Source: Bacteroidota bacterium (GTDB lineage Bacteria; Bacteroidota; Ignavibacteria; Kryptoniales; JAKASW01). From it: DNA of 64,000 nt. Positions 25,991 to 34,132 of the stretch are shown here, one piece after another; the first letter of the stretch is position 1, and each line of letters opens with the position of its first letter. The stretch lies in NCBI GenBank assembly GCA_021811615.1, contig JAJZNW010000070.1:1-64000 (forward strand), in the 5' to 3' direction. The position numbers and the translations under genes are program-made. A model generated the notes under the pieces. It was not told where the DNA came from. It saw only the letters and a list, made by a program, of their open reading frames with translations, and did not search any database.

Positions 25991-26509
25991 ATGGGGACTG
26001 GGCAGATGTTAATGACTATAGCGGCAATGCTATTGTTGGGAACTGTCATACTGGGTACAAACCGCGGCATCAACGCGACTCAGTATACGCTTGTGAGAAC
26101 GAATTGTCAGATCGATGCCGTTTCGCTTGCCACATCGATTATCCAGGAGGCGAGCAATCTGCCTTTCGATCAGGCGACAGTAGGCGGTGCGGCGCCCGGA
26201 ATTACCATGTTCACGGCTCCGGATTCACTCGGGCAGGAGAATGGTCCGACCGACCTCGATGATCTTGACGATTACAATGGGCTGAACAACGCCGGCCGGA
26301 TCGAAACCGATACTCTCGGCACAGGGACATACTTCGTACGCACGAGAGTGTCATACGTGGGCGATTACAAGGATCTGAGCGTGAATTCCACAACAAGGAC
26401 AAGACTCAAAAGGCTCGACATCTGGGTCTGGAACAAGGATTTGCCCGACACACTTTTTATGCAGGCGGTGTTCGGGTATTGGTTCTTTGGCAGAGTCGGG
26501 AGGATCTGA
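25991..26509 (+). CDS. PilV-like minor pilin, cassette 3 (type A)
   Basis: From ATG 25991 the 172-residue product starts MGTGQMLMTIAAMLLLGTVILGT, closely matching the cassette 1 copy. SLATSIIQEASNLPFDQAT is the PilV-like helix and FD element; LDDYNGLNNAGRIETDT and IWVWNKDLPDTLFMQAVFGYWFFG recur from cassette 1. A TTG three bases earlier is also in frame, but ATG gives the MGTGQ start shared by all three type A genes. GGAGATAAGTTG is the RBS. Cassettes 1 and 3 are more alike than either is to cassette 2. Confidence 0.6.
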   Translation: MGTGQMLMTIAAMLLLGTVILGTNRGINATQYTLVRTNCQIDAVSLATSIIQEASNLPFDQATVGGAAPGITMFTAPDSLGQENGPTDLDDLDDYNGLNNAGRIETDTLGTGTYFVRTRVSYVGDYKDLSVNSTTRTRLKRLDIWVWNKDLPDTLFMQAVFGYWFFGRVGRI

Positions 26510-26511
26510 TC

Positions 26512-27126
26512 ATGGGGAGCCTTACCTTACTTGACCTGCTTAGTTCAATCGTGGTGAGCAGCCTTTTGTTCCTGACGGCACTTTCGATGAATGAAAGGGC
26601 GTCCAGCAACACTTATGCGGCGCAAACCGCGCTCACTGTGCAGCAGAATATGACCTCAGTCGTGGAGAACCTTGAATGGGATTTTCGGCTGGTAGGTTAC
26701 TGCAACAGCTTCACAAATGCGACCCCATCGAGCGAGTATATCGTATCGGGTGATACGAACTCGATAGCATTTCAGGCCGACCTTAATAATGACGGGGTGA
26801 TGGATAGGGTTCAGTGGTCGCTCGGCACCACCCCTATCCCGGGATGCCCCAATCCGAACGTTCGCATGCTGACGCGGACTACGACCATCAACGGTGTCAC
26901 GAAAACATATAGCTCGAATCTCGGAGTGACAGTATTCCACCTCACTTATTTCGATGCGATCGGAGATACCGTTTATACTCCGTTTACTAATCCGTCCACC
27001 GTACAACTCATTCGAGTCGAACTCAGGCTGGAACCGGTTGCGGCCTACGCCGACACTGCGAACAAGCAGATATTTTCGTCCTGGATGCAAACGAGACTTG
27101 TAAGTAAGAATTTGAATAACAGGTAG
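26512..27126 (+). CDS. PilW-like minor pilin, cassette 3 (type B)
   Basis: The 204-residue protein starts MGSLTLLDLLSSIVVSSLLFLTAL (Asp in the Glu5-like position), continues LTVQQNMTSVVENLEWDFRLVGYC as in cassette 1, and has the PilW acidic loop FQADLNNDGVMDRVQWSLG. The tail TRLVSKNLNNR also matches cassette 1. ATG 26512 follows the previous stop by 2 bp with GGGAGG upstream, so translation is coupled. Longer starts inside the preceding gene would put charged residues before the helix and are rejected. Confidence 0.65.
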   Translation: MGSLTLLDLLSSIVVSSLLFLTALSMNERASSNTYAAQTALTVQQNMTSVVENLEWDFRLVGYCNSFTNATPSSEYIVSGDTNSIAFQADLNNDGVMDRVQWSLGTTPIPGCPNPNVRMLTRTTTINGVTKTYSSNLGVTVFHLTYFDAIGDTVYTPFTNPSTVQLIRVELRLEPVAAYADTANKQIFSSWMQTRLVSKNLNNR

Positions 27127-27136
27127 GAGGCATATC

Positions 27137-28519
27137 ATGGTCGGCAATGGGACTTTGGTTGTGATACTAAGCTTTGCGATGGCTTTTGCGTTTGCAGGGA
27201 GATACTGGAACAAGGAGGCGACTCAAGGTGTGGAGACTGCATCTGCATACTACGGTCAGGCCAATGTTTACAACGTGGCTTGTGCCGGTGCAAATATTGG
27301 GTGCGATTCGCTGTTTGTGAATACCGCGGCCACAAATCTGGATTTGTCTGGAAAGATGGGAAGCGCAAGCTATAGAGTTACGGTTACTCCTATGGCCGTG
27401 GGAAGTGGCAGCGGATGCGTCCTGCGTTCAATCGGTACCTACAGCGATGCTGCAGCCGATTACACTGACGAGGTCGATGTCATCCTCACTATGAGGCAAT
27501 ACTCGCAGTGGCAGTTCTACTCCAACAATGAGAACGGCATCTGGTGGACTACCGGCGACGTCGTGACAGGTCCGTTATACACCAACGACGTATTGAATGT
27601 CTCGGGCAAACCGGTTTTCAACGGCCAGGTCCGCACCGGCGGGGGAGTTGTGTACGATCCCAATGCGAAAAACAAGCCGCAATTTCTCGGAGGTCTCGTA
27701 ACCGGCGGACCAAACAACACGATGGCGAGTGTGCTGCCGACCGCCGCCGCCGCCGGCCCTGCTTCAACGTTCACCAATCCAAACCCAGATCCGAGCAGCA
27801 CTTACGATCTATACATGACTTTCGGGTCTGACGCCAGCGGTGGGAATGTAACATACTACACGACGGGAAAACACGATTCGAGCTACACACAGACATATAC
27901 GACTTTCTGGGGAACTATAAAGACAAGAACGGTAACTGTGACTGTAACCAGCACCACACCAAGTCAGACCGTCCCTTTGAGTACGTTTGCACCTCAAGGT
28001 GTTGTAGCGGTCGTAAATGGAGACGCTCATGTCCAGGGGACTTTGCAGGGCACGTTGACGGTTGTATCCCAGCAAGGCAATTGCGGTAGCGGCAATAGCG
28101 GTAACGTGTTTATCGATGCGGATGTCAAATACAAAACCGACCCGACAAAGAATGCCGGCAGCACCGATATGCTTGGGCTGGTCGCCGACAACAATGTGAC
28201 ATTGACGGGTACGCAGGAGGATGTCACTATCCAGGCTGCTATCTACGCAAAGAACGGATCATTTAGCTATCAGGGATATGATAAGAACGGGCCATACGAC
28301 AAGATCAATCTGTACGGCTCAATTGCGAACAATATCCGGGGGCCAGTCGGAACATTCACCACCGACTGGAGTGGGAAGACCGTTATACAGACAGGGTACA
28401 ACAAGAACTATGTGTATGATCCGCGACTGTCTACTTCAGCGCCTCCATCGTTTCCCTATACCGGGAATTTTGGAATTGTGACATGGCGCGAGGCGCCTCC
28501 GACCATCGTGTACCATTGA
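27137..28519 (+). CDS. PilX-like large minor pilin, cassette 3 (type C)
   Basis: At 460 residues this is the longest type C protein. It starts MVGNGTLVVILSFAMAFAFAG and has a Thr-rich insert near residues 245-280 (repeated TVT/TTT) not found in the others. MLGLVADNNVTLT, IQAAIYAKNGSFSYQGYD, INLYGSIANNIRGPVGTF and GYNKNYVYDPRLSTSAPPSFP match the DUF4900/PilX-like end. Two Cys (GAGANIGCDS and GNCGSG regions) could form a disulfide after export. RBS AGGAGG lies upstream. The cassette ends here; a sigma-54 activator gene converges from the other strand. Confidence 0.6.
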   Translation: MVGNGTLVVILSFAMAFAFAGRYWNKEATQGVETASAYYGQANVYNVACAGANIGCDSLFVNTAATNLDLSGKMGSASYRVTVTPMAVGSGSGCVLRSIGTYSDAAADYTDEVDVILTMRQYSQWQFYSNNENGIWWTTGDVVTGPLYTNDVLNVSGKPVFNGQVRTGGGVVYDPNAKNKPQFLGGLVTGGPNNTMASVLPTAAAAGPASTFTNPNPDPSSTYDLYMTFGSDASGGNVTYYTTGKHDSSYTQTYTTFWGTIKTRTVTVTVTSTTPSQTVPLSTFAPQGVVAVVNGDAHVQGTLQGTLTVVSQQGNCGSGNSGNVFIDADVKYKTDPTKNAGSTDMLGLVADNNVTLTGTQEDVTIQAAIYAKNGSFSYQGYDKNGPYDKINLYGSIANNIRGPVGTFTTDWSGKTVIQTGYNKNYVYDPRLSTSAPPSFPYTGNFGIVTWREAPPTIVYH

Positions 28520-28613
28520 TCGGGAACAATTGGACTTTTGCAGGCTCTTAACCGGAGGATATGATTCACTCCGTCTCGAACGCATCGCGATGAGTAAGGG
28601 CAACGGGTGGTGA

Positions 28614-30341
28614 TCAAGTATTGCCTGTCCGATGTCCCCCGGAACCTGACTTGAGCTTTCTCCATAGTGTCGACACGTCTATTCCGAGGATGCGCGCGGC
28701 CTTGGATTTATTTCCTCCCGTGAGATTCAGGACTCTTTCGATATAAGCACGCTCCATATCTTCGAGCGACGGATTGGTATCGAGGACGGCTTCGAAAGAC
28801 TTCTTACTCGCATTGACTAAAGCAGGGGGCAAGTGCTGGGGGAGGATATTCCCGTCCGGACTGAGTATCGCAGCACGCTCGATCACGTTTTCCAACTCTC
28901 TCACGTTTCCGGGCCAGCCATAATCCTGCAAGTAGTCGATGCACGAAGAGTCGATGTGCAGATTCCTGATGTGGAGCTTCTTCGACATCCTGTCTATGAA
29001 GAACCTGGTAAGGGGGAGTATATCCTCTTTTCGTTCGCGCAGAGCCGGGACATTCAGCTCCATGACGCTGAGCCGGTAATAGAGGTCCTCTCTGAACTTG
29101 TCTCGCGCGATCATGTCCTGCAGGTTCTTGTTCGTGGCGGCGATTATCCTGATGTCGACCTTTCTCGGTGTGCTTTCCCCGACGCGCATAATCTCGCGCT
29201 CCTGAAGAACTCTCAGTATCTTCAGCTGCATAGTCTCGCTTATGTCGCCTATCTCGTCGAGGAATATCGTCCCTTTATCGGCCTCCTCGAACAGGCCGAC
29301 TCTATCCTTTACCGCGCCGGTGAAGGACCCTGCCTTATGTCCGAATAATTCGCTCTCGAGAAGCGACTCGGGAAGTGCCCCGCAGTTCACCGCAACGAAA
29401 GACTGTTTTGACCGGGGCGACAGCCGGTGAATGTATTTCGCGAGTACTTCCTTTCCCGCACCGGTCTCACCAGTGATGAGAACCGTTGAATCGAAGCGGG
29501 CCACTTTGTTGGCGACGAGAAGGACCTGTTTGTAGGCTTTGCTGTGGATCTCTATGAATGAAGGCTTCGCAGCGGTCCCGAGTGCGGCGATCTCCTTCTC
29601 GTATTTCCTCAGGAGTGAAGACTTCTGTTTCAGCTGATCGGTGAGTTTCTCGATCCGGAGTTTTATGTCGTGTGTCTTGAAATAGCCGATGTACGGCTTG
29701 ATCTCATCGCCCCATGAAGCCAAATCTTTTCCGATGGCATGGCAAACCTTCTCACCCTGCGCCTTGCATGACTGTTCAATAAAATAGACATCGATGCCCA
29801 GGCTCAGCGAAACGAAACCGGTGAAGTAACCTGTTAGAATCCAGCAGATTGGCTGGGCGGCAGGGCCGATGGTGTAAAGATGTTCCAGTGCCTCTTTTGA
29901 ATCATGCCAGCTTATCTCCATCAGGAAATGATGCGAGCCGGGCTCGTATTCCAGTGTGTTTACGATGTCTCTCGCAATCCCTTCAAGAGAATGAAGTTTG
30001 CATCCTGCCCGTATCAATTCTTCCTTATCGTCCCACTTGAAATTATTCATGAGGTCGGAGGCGTCAGCCTGTCCCTGAAAATAGCCGAACCTCGAAAGGA
30101 TGCTTCTCGCGTGTTCGAGACCGGCTGTGTCGATAAGATCTTTTCTTATTTGGGCGAACGCGTGAAGGCTGTGAAGCACTACCTCGCGTCCTCGAAGCGT
30201 CAACGCTCCCTCTGAGAAGTTTACTAACTCGTCTAACCTTAGATCTTCTGCTTTCATGCTTTCAACCGTTGAGATAACAAACTCAGCCCCGCCTTTAATT
30301 TGACCGAACCATCGAAGTATTTTGCTTTGCAATACAACCAT
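28614..30341 (-). CDS. XylR/DmpR-type sigma-54-dependent activator with V4R domain
   Basis: The protein has the order XylR_N (DELVNFSEGALTLRGREVVLHSLHAF...FGYFQGQADA), V4R (GYFTGFVSLSLGIDVYFIEQSC..GEKVCHAIGKD), a coiled-coil linker, an AAA+ sigma-54 domain and a Fis-type helix-turn-helix (NKSKAARILGIDVSTLWRKLK). Walker A is GETGAGKE, the sigma-54 contact loop reads GSFTGA, and Walker B is GTIFLDEIGD. V4R domains bind small, often aromatic, ligands in the family. The start is uncertain (TTG 30353, ATG 30341 or ATG 30257). It is divergent from an M20-acetate kinase operon that carries a -24/-12-like promoter, and convergent with the pilin-like cassettes. Confidence 0.9.
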   Translation of the reverse strand: MVVLQSKILRWFGQIKGGAEFVISTVESMKAEDLRLDELVNFSEGALTLRGREVVLHSLHAFAQIRKDLIDTAGLEHARSILSRFGYFQGQADASDLMNNFKWDDKEELIRAGCKLHSLEGIARDIVNTLEYEPGSHHFLMEISWHDSKEALEHLYTIGPAAQPICWILTGYFTGFVSLSLGIDVYFIEQSCKAQGEKVCHAIGKDLASWGDEIKPYIGYFKTHDIKLRIEKLTDQLKQKSSLLRKYEKEIAALGTAAKPSFIEIHSKAYKQVLLVANKVARFDSTVLITGETGAGKEVLAKYIHRLSPRSKQSFVAVNCGALPESLLESELFGHKAGSFTGAVKDRVGLFEEADKGTIFLDEIGDISETMQLKILRVLQEREIMRVGESTPRKVDIRIIAATNKNLQDMIARDKFREDLYYRLSVMELNVPALRERKEDILPLTRFFIDRMSKKLHIRNLHIDSSCIDYLQDYGWPGNVRELENVIERAAILSPDGNILPQHLPPALVNASKKSFEAVLDTNPSLEDMERAYIERVLNLTGGNKSKAARILGIDVSTLWRKLKSGSGGHRTGNT

Positions 30342-30347
30342 TGCAAA
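30326..30347 (+). promoter_or_regulatory. Candidate upstream activator site (inverted repeat)
   Basis: TTTGCAAT (30326-30333) and ATTGCAAA (30340-30347) are exact reverse complements with a 6-bp spacer. They lie about 80-110 bp upstream of the -24/-12-like site at 30418, the usual distance for an enhancer bound by a sigma-54 activator, and at the 5' end of the activator gene itself. Confidence 0.5.
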
Positions 30348-30417
30348 ATACAAAGCGTTCCCATCAGCAACAATGCAGAATCTCGCGGATTGGAGGTTTT
30401 CTTAGCGCCATAATGTT

Positions 30418-30433
30418 CGGCACGCCTCTTGAG
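30418..30433 (+). promoter_or_regulatory. Candidate sigma-54 (-24/-12) promoter of M20-acetate kinase operon
   Basis: CGGCACGCCTCTTGAG fits TGGCACG-N4-TTGCW with exact spacing: GGCACG at -24, TTG at -12, but A instead of C after the G. Transcription would start near 30445, some 20-25 nt before ATG 30468. A divergent sigma-54 activator gene next door supports it. Confidence 0.5.
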
Positions 30434-30467
30434 CCATAATCAGATGAAACCAAGAAAGGGAAAAACG

Positions 30468-31697
30468 ATGTACACACTTCTGAAAGAACACGCGAACCAC
30501 CTTGGAAAGCAGGCCGCGGAATTTGCATCCGAACTCGTCAGAACACCCAGCCATAGTCTCTGCGAGAACAGTGTCGCAAGGCTCGTCGAGAGACGTATGT
30601 ACCAGCTAGGCTACGACAAAGTGGTCGTGGATGATTTTGGCAACGTGTTCGGCATTATTTACGGAATCGATCCGTCACCGGTGGTGATGCTCAACTCCCA
30701 TTTGGACACTGTCGCACCCAACGAGGAGGATGGATTGTGGGAGATGCCTCCATACTCGGGTGAGCTGACAGGTGGAAGGCTCCACGGTGTGGGTAGCTCC
30801 GACTGCAAGGGCGGACTGGCTGCACAGATATACGCAGGTTACCTCCTGAAGCGGGTTATGCTTCCGTTGCGCGGAACACTGATAGTAGCCGCTACCGTTT
30901 CAGAAGAAAATGGATTGAGTCTCGGGGTACAGCACCTGATCTCGAAGACACTCGCGGAAATGAAAATCAAAGTGGATTATGCGATACTCGGCGAGCCGAC
31001 AGGGCTCGGCCTTTTTTACGGACACGATGGATGGGTGGAATTCAGAATTGGCATGGATTCACCGAATCCTAATTTCCTGCAGGATGCTGCCAATGTCGTG
31101 TTCCAGAATTTGTTGAACGCGAGCGAGCTGAAGGGGGTCCCCGGCTACCTCGAGCTCATGAATGTTGAGAAACCGAAGTTTGCCACCGAATCGCAAAATG
31201 TCTCCATAACTTTTAACCGGAGGCTCTTCCCGGAGGACGACACTGAGAAACTCGCGGAGAAGATCCGGAACTACAGCCTGCAGAATGTTTCACTCGAACA
31301 CAATCTGCAATTCGATATCAAAGTAAGGGAAGAGGTTCAAAAATTGCAGAGCGGACAGACGGTACAGGTACGATACCTCAGCAACGCATGGGAGACGAAT
31401 CCATTCTCTTCTTTGATGGATCGGGCACGGGAGGCTCTCACTTCGGCCGGCTGCAAGAACCAACCAGGCAAATGGAAACTTCCTCATCTTGGAATGGGTA
31501 CAGCGGGATCGATACTGACGAAGCGTTTCAACATACCGACGATAGGCTACGGCCCCGGACTCGAAGAAACCGCTCATTCTGAAAATGAATATGTAGAGAC
31601 AGATAAAATCACGGAAGCCATCCTCGGAACGTCCTCGATCGTCCACAGTCTGGTCGGAGTTCCCGTGTTCGGCTGGACGGCTGACCTGGAAATATGA
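30468..31697 (+). CDS. M20-family metallopeptidase/deacylase
   Basis: From ATG 30468 (GAAAGGG upstream) the protein has 409 residues with the di-zinc M20 pattern: MLNSHLDTVAP (His and catalytic Asp), VGSSDCKGG (bridging Asp), VSEENG (Glu pair), LGEPTGL (Glu/Asp ligand) and ETAHSENE (His). A dimerisation domain lies between (DGWVEFRIG...). It probably removes an acyl or amino acid group from a small substrate, like ArgE, DapE or YgeY; which one is unknown. It is first in a likely operon with acetate kinase and an acetate-kinase-like protein, which points to fermentation or acyl-phosphate metabolism of its product. Confidence 0.9.
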   Translation: MYTLLKEHANHLGKQAAEFASELVRTPSHSLCENSVARLVERRMYQLGYDKVVVDDFGNVFGIIYGIDPSPVVMLNSHLDTVAPNEEDGLWEMPPYSGELTGGRLHGVGSSDCKGGLAAQIYAGYLLKRVMLPLRGTLIVAATVSEENGLSLGVQHLISKTLAEMKIKVDYAILGEPTGLGLFYGHDGWVEFRIGMDSPNPNFLQDAANVVFQNLLNASELKGVPGYLELMNVEKPKFATESQNVSITFNRRLFPEDDTEKLAEKIRNYSLQNVSLEHNLQFDIKVREEVQKLQSGQTVQVRYLSNAWETNPFSSLMDRAREALTSAGCKNQPGKWKLPHLGMGTAGSILTKRFNIPTIGYGPGLEETAHSENEYVETDKITEAILGTSSIVHSLVGVPVFGWTADLEI

Positions 31698-31797
31698 GAA
31701 TGAGAATGGGATTGTGGACTGATGGAACAAACGATGTAGGTCGACGGCAGAAAATGCTGAGATAGAAGAAAACTGGAGTCATTATTACGAAAGACAT

Positions 31798-33060
31798 ATG
31801 AACATATTTGTTTTGAATTGCGGCAGCTCTTCTTTGAAATACAGGATGATTTCCATGCCTTCCGGGGAAGAGATATTGGGCGGAGAAGTACAGAGAATCG
31901 GAGGAAGAACGGCTGAGTCATCCCGAATAGTTCACCGTGACCGGAAAGGTGAGAGTGTGCGGCGCATTGCCGTAAGCAGTTATAAGGAAGCGTTTACGGA
32001 GGTGATGAAAACACTCGCGAGCGAGTCGGGACCTTCTCCGGATATTTTTGCCCACCGTCTCGTACAGGGTGGGATGGAGTTCCGGTCTAATACCATCATA
32101 AGGGACGACGACTTTGAGTCACTCGAGATGATCAAAGGACTTGCACCGATCCATAATCCCCCGGTCGTGGAAATAATCGAGGAATGCCGCAGGGCTTACC
32201 CCGAGATCCCGCAGGCAGTCGTGCTCGATACAGCTTTTCACTCGACTATCCCGAGCTACGCCTATACGTATCCAATTCCGTCGGATGTGGTGGAGGAACT
32301 CGGGATAAGGAAATACGGATTCCATGGTATAAGTCATCAATATGTTACCGGGGAAACTGCCGAATATTTACACATCCCGCTCGGGGAACTCAATGTTGTC
32401 AGCTGCCACCTCGGTTCGGGAGGGGCGAGCCTCTGCGCAGTCGTGGGTGGAAAATCGGTAGACAACACAATGGGGTTCTCGCCGCTTCAGGGGTTGGTAA
32501 TGAGCACAAGATGCGGGGATCTGGATCCGGCGCTTATCCTTAAGCTGATTGCGTATTCCGGAGGAGACTATTCGAGAGTCAATGATCTTCTCAACAAGAA
32601 GAGCGGTGTACTCGGTTTGTCGGGGCTTTCATCGGACATCAGGGATATTATTTCGCGCGCTACCAAGACTGACGACGAGAGATCTCAAATGACGCTCGAC
32701 GTGTACTTATGGCGGGTAAGGAAATACCTGGGAGCATACCTGACGGTCGTTGGTTCCCCCCATGCCATAATATTCACCGATACTATCGGCGAATCTGTGC
32801 CATACGTCCGGGAAGCCGTATGCAGGAACCTGGATTTCTTCGGTGTCAGACTTGATGAGTGGAAAAACAGAAAGATCTCAAATTATCCGGCGGACATTTC
32901 GGCCAAGGATAGCCGTGTACGCATAATTGTAGTTAAGACCAACGAAGAACTGGCGATTGCCAAGAACGCGTACGAACTTTTCGTCTCGGCAGAACGCAGA
33001 TCGTCGGAATTAGAAAAAGGAGGATGTCTCGATGAGCAGGTTAATTGTCTTAATTCCTGA
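31798..33060 (+). CDS. ackA: Acetate kinase
   Basis: The 420-residue protein has the ASKHA-fold motifs of acetate kinase, which makes acetyl-phosphate or ATP from acetate metabolism: LNCGSSSLKY (Asn7), HRLVQGG (Arg87), VLDTAFHSTIP (Asp144), RKYGFHGISHQYV (His176), CHLGSGGAS, NTMGFSPLQGLVMSTRCGDLDP (Arg238), SGVLGLSGLSSDIR and KTNEELAIA (Glu). These match the catalytic residues known from the M. thermophila enzyme. Changes from consensus are VHGG to VQGG and GGIGENS to DTIGESV, so another short acyl acid could be the substrate. It overlaps the next gene by 29 bp. Confidence 0.85.
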   Translation: MNIFVLNCGSSSLKYRMISMPSGEEILGGEVQRIGGRTAESSRIVHRDRKGESVRRIAVSSYKEAFTEVMKTLASESGPSPDIFAHRLVQGGMEFRSNTIIRDDDFESLEMIKGLAPIHNPPVVEIIEECRRAYPEIPQAVVLDTAFHSTIPSYAYTYPIPSDVVEELGIRKYGFHGISHQYVTGETAEYLHIPLGELNVVSCHLGSGGASLCAVVGGKSVDNTMGFSPLQGLVMSTRCGDLDPALILKLIAYSGGDYSRVNDLLNKKSGVLGLSGLSSDIRDIISRATKTDDERSQMTLDVYLWRVRKYLGAYLTVVGSPHAIIFTDTIGESVPYVREAVCRNLDFFGVRLDEWKNRKISNYPADISAKDSRVRIIVVKTNEELAIAKNAYELFVSAERRSSELEKGGCLDEQVNCLNS

Positions 33061-34132
33061 AGGGTATTTCATAGAGTACTTCGTCTATTCCGTCGCCCGT
33101 GACGATGAAGTGACGGACAGATATCACGGCCCGACAGGTGAAATGTGCAAAGTCGAATGGACAGGGAAGATTCGGTTCAGAGGCGAGGGCCTGACATCGG
33201 AAGAATTGCGCAAACTCATCGGCAGGTACTCACCGGAAGCGATTGCCGTGCGACTCCTTTATGGCGGCGAAGAGTTCAAGAAGACGCAGGTGTATGACCG
33301 GGCAGTACTTGAGAGACTCAAATCACTTGCAGCGCAGTCGCCGCTTCATATTCCAACTGCGGTCAGATTGCTGAAGATTCTGGAACGAATAGTCCCTACG
33401 CCGGAGATTTTACTTTTCTTTGAGACGGCGTTCTTTGCTAACCTGCCGCTCAGCGAAAGAACCTACGCCATCGATGGGAACCTGCCGGACTCTTACGGTG
33501 AAGGGCTCGGTGATGTAAGAAGATTTGGATATCATGGAATTTTCCATGGCGCCCTTGCCCGCAAGATCAGGCAGAAAGGTATCGAAGCGCGAAGGGTGCT
33601 CTCGATTTGTCTGGAACCTATTCCCGAAGTAGCGGGCATTTACGACGGGAAGCCGGTAACCGTTTCGAGCGGGTCCACCCCGATGGAAGGTTTGCCCGGG
33701 AACACTACCTGCGGGGAGATCGACCCCGGTATCATACTACTGCTGGAGGAAAAAAAGAAATGGGGGCCGGAGACGATAAACGAGATGCTTTCCAGGAAAA
33801 GCGGGTTAACGGCTCTTGCCGGGAAGAATGTGACGATAGCGGATGTGGTCCTACGAGAGGGAGAGTTCGGACGTGCCAGAGATCTTTTGGAGTACAGGCT
33901 CCTCCTGAGTTGTGGGGCAGCGATCGGCGTTATGGGCGGATTCGACACCGTCGCATTCTCGGGCAGGTATGTCGCAGTCGCCGACAGACTAGCCGAACGG
34001 ATCGTCCCCAAATTGGCTCGGGGAGCCGCGGAGCCGTCTCTCCCGTCGCTGTTCTTCATGCAGGAATCTCTCGACAGACTGATGGCCGAAAGCTACTGCC
34101 GCTCGAAGCTACAGGCCGAAATCATTCACTGA
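33032..34132 (+). CDS. Acetate-kinase-like protein lacking catalytic residues
   Basis: This 366-residue protein follows the upstream acetate kinase motif by motif: VRLLYGG for HRLVQGG, FFETAFFANLP for LDTAFHSTIP, RRFGYHGIFH for RKYGFHGISH, TPMEGLPGNTTCGEIDP for SPLQGLVMSTRCGDLDP and KSGLTALAG. The Asn of the NCGSSS loop is lost (VLIPEGYF), the catalytic Asp is Glu, and the Arg before CGD is Thr. The NEEL motif is absent. A pseudo-kinase or partner subunit is likely. GGAGG 8 nt before ATG 33032 and the 29-bp overlap with ackA imply coupled translation. Confidence 0.75.
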   Translation: MSRLIVLIPEGYFIEYFVYSVARDDEVTDRYHGPTGEMCKVEWTGKIRFRGEGLTSEELRKLIGRYSPEAIAVRLLYGGEEFKKTQVYDRAVLERLKSLAAQSPLHIPTAVRLLKILERIVPTPEILLFFETAFFANLPLSERTYAIDGNLPDSYGEGLGDVRRFGYHGIFHGALARKIRQKGIEARRVLSICLEPIPEVAGIYDGKPVTVSSGSTPMEGLPGNTTCGEIDPGIILLLEEKKKWGPETINEMLSRKSGLTALAGKNVTIADVVLREGEFGRARDLLEYRLLLSCGAAIGVMGGFDTVAFSGRYVAVADRLAERIVPKLARGAAEPSLPSLFFMQESLDRLMAESYCRSKLQAEIIH

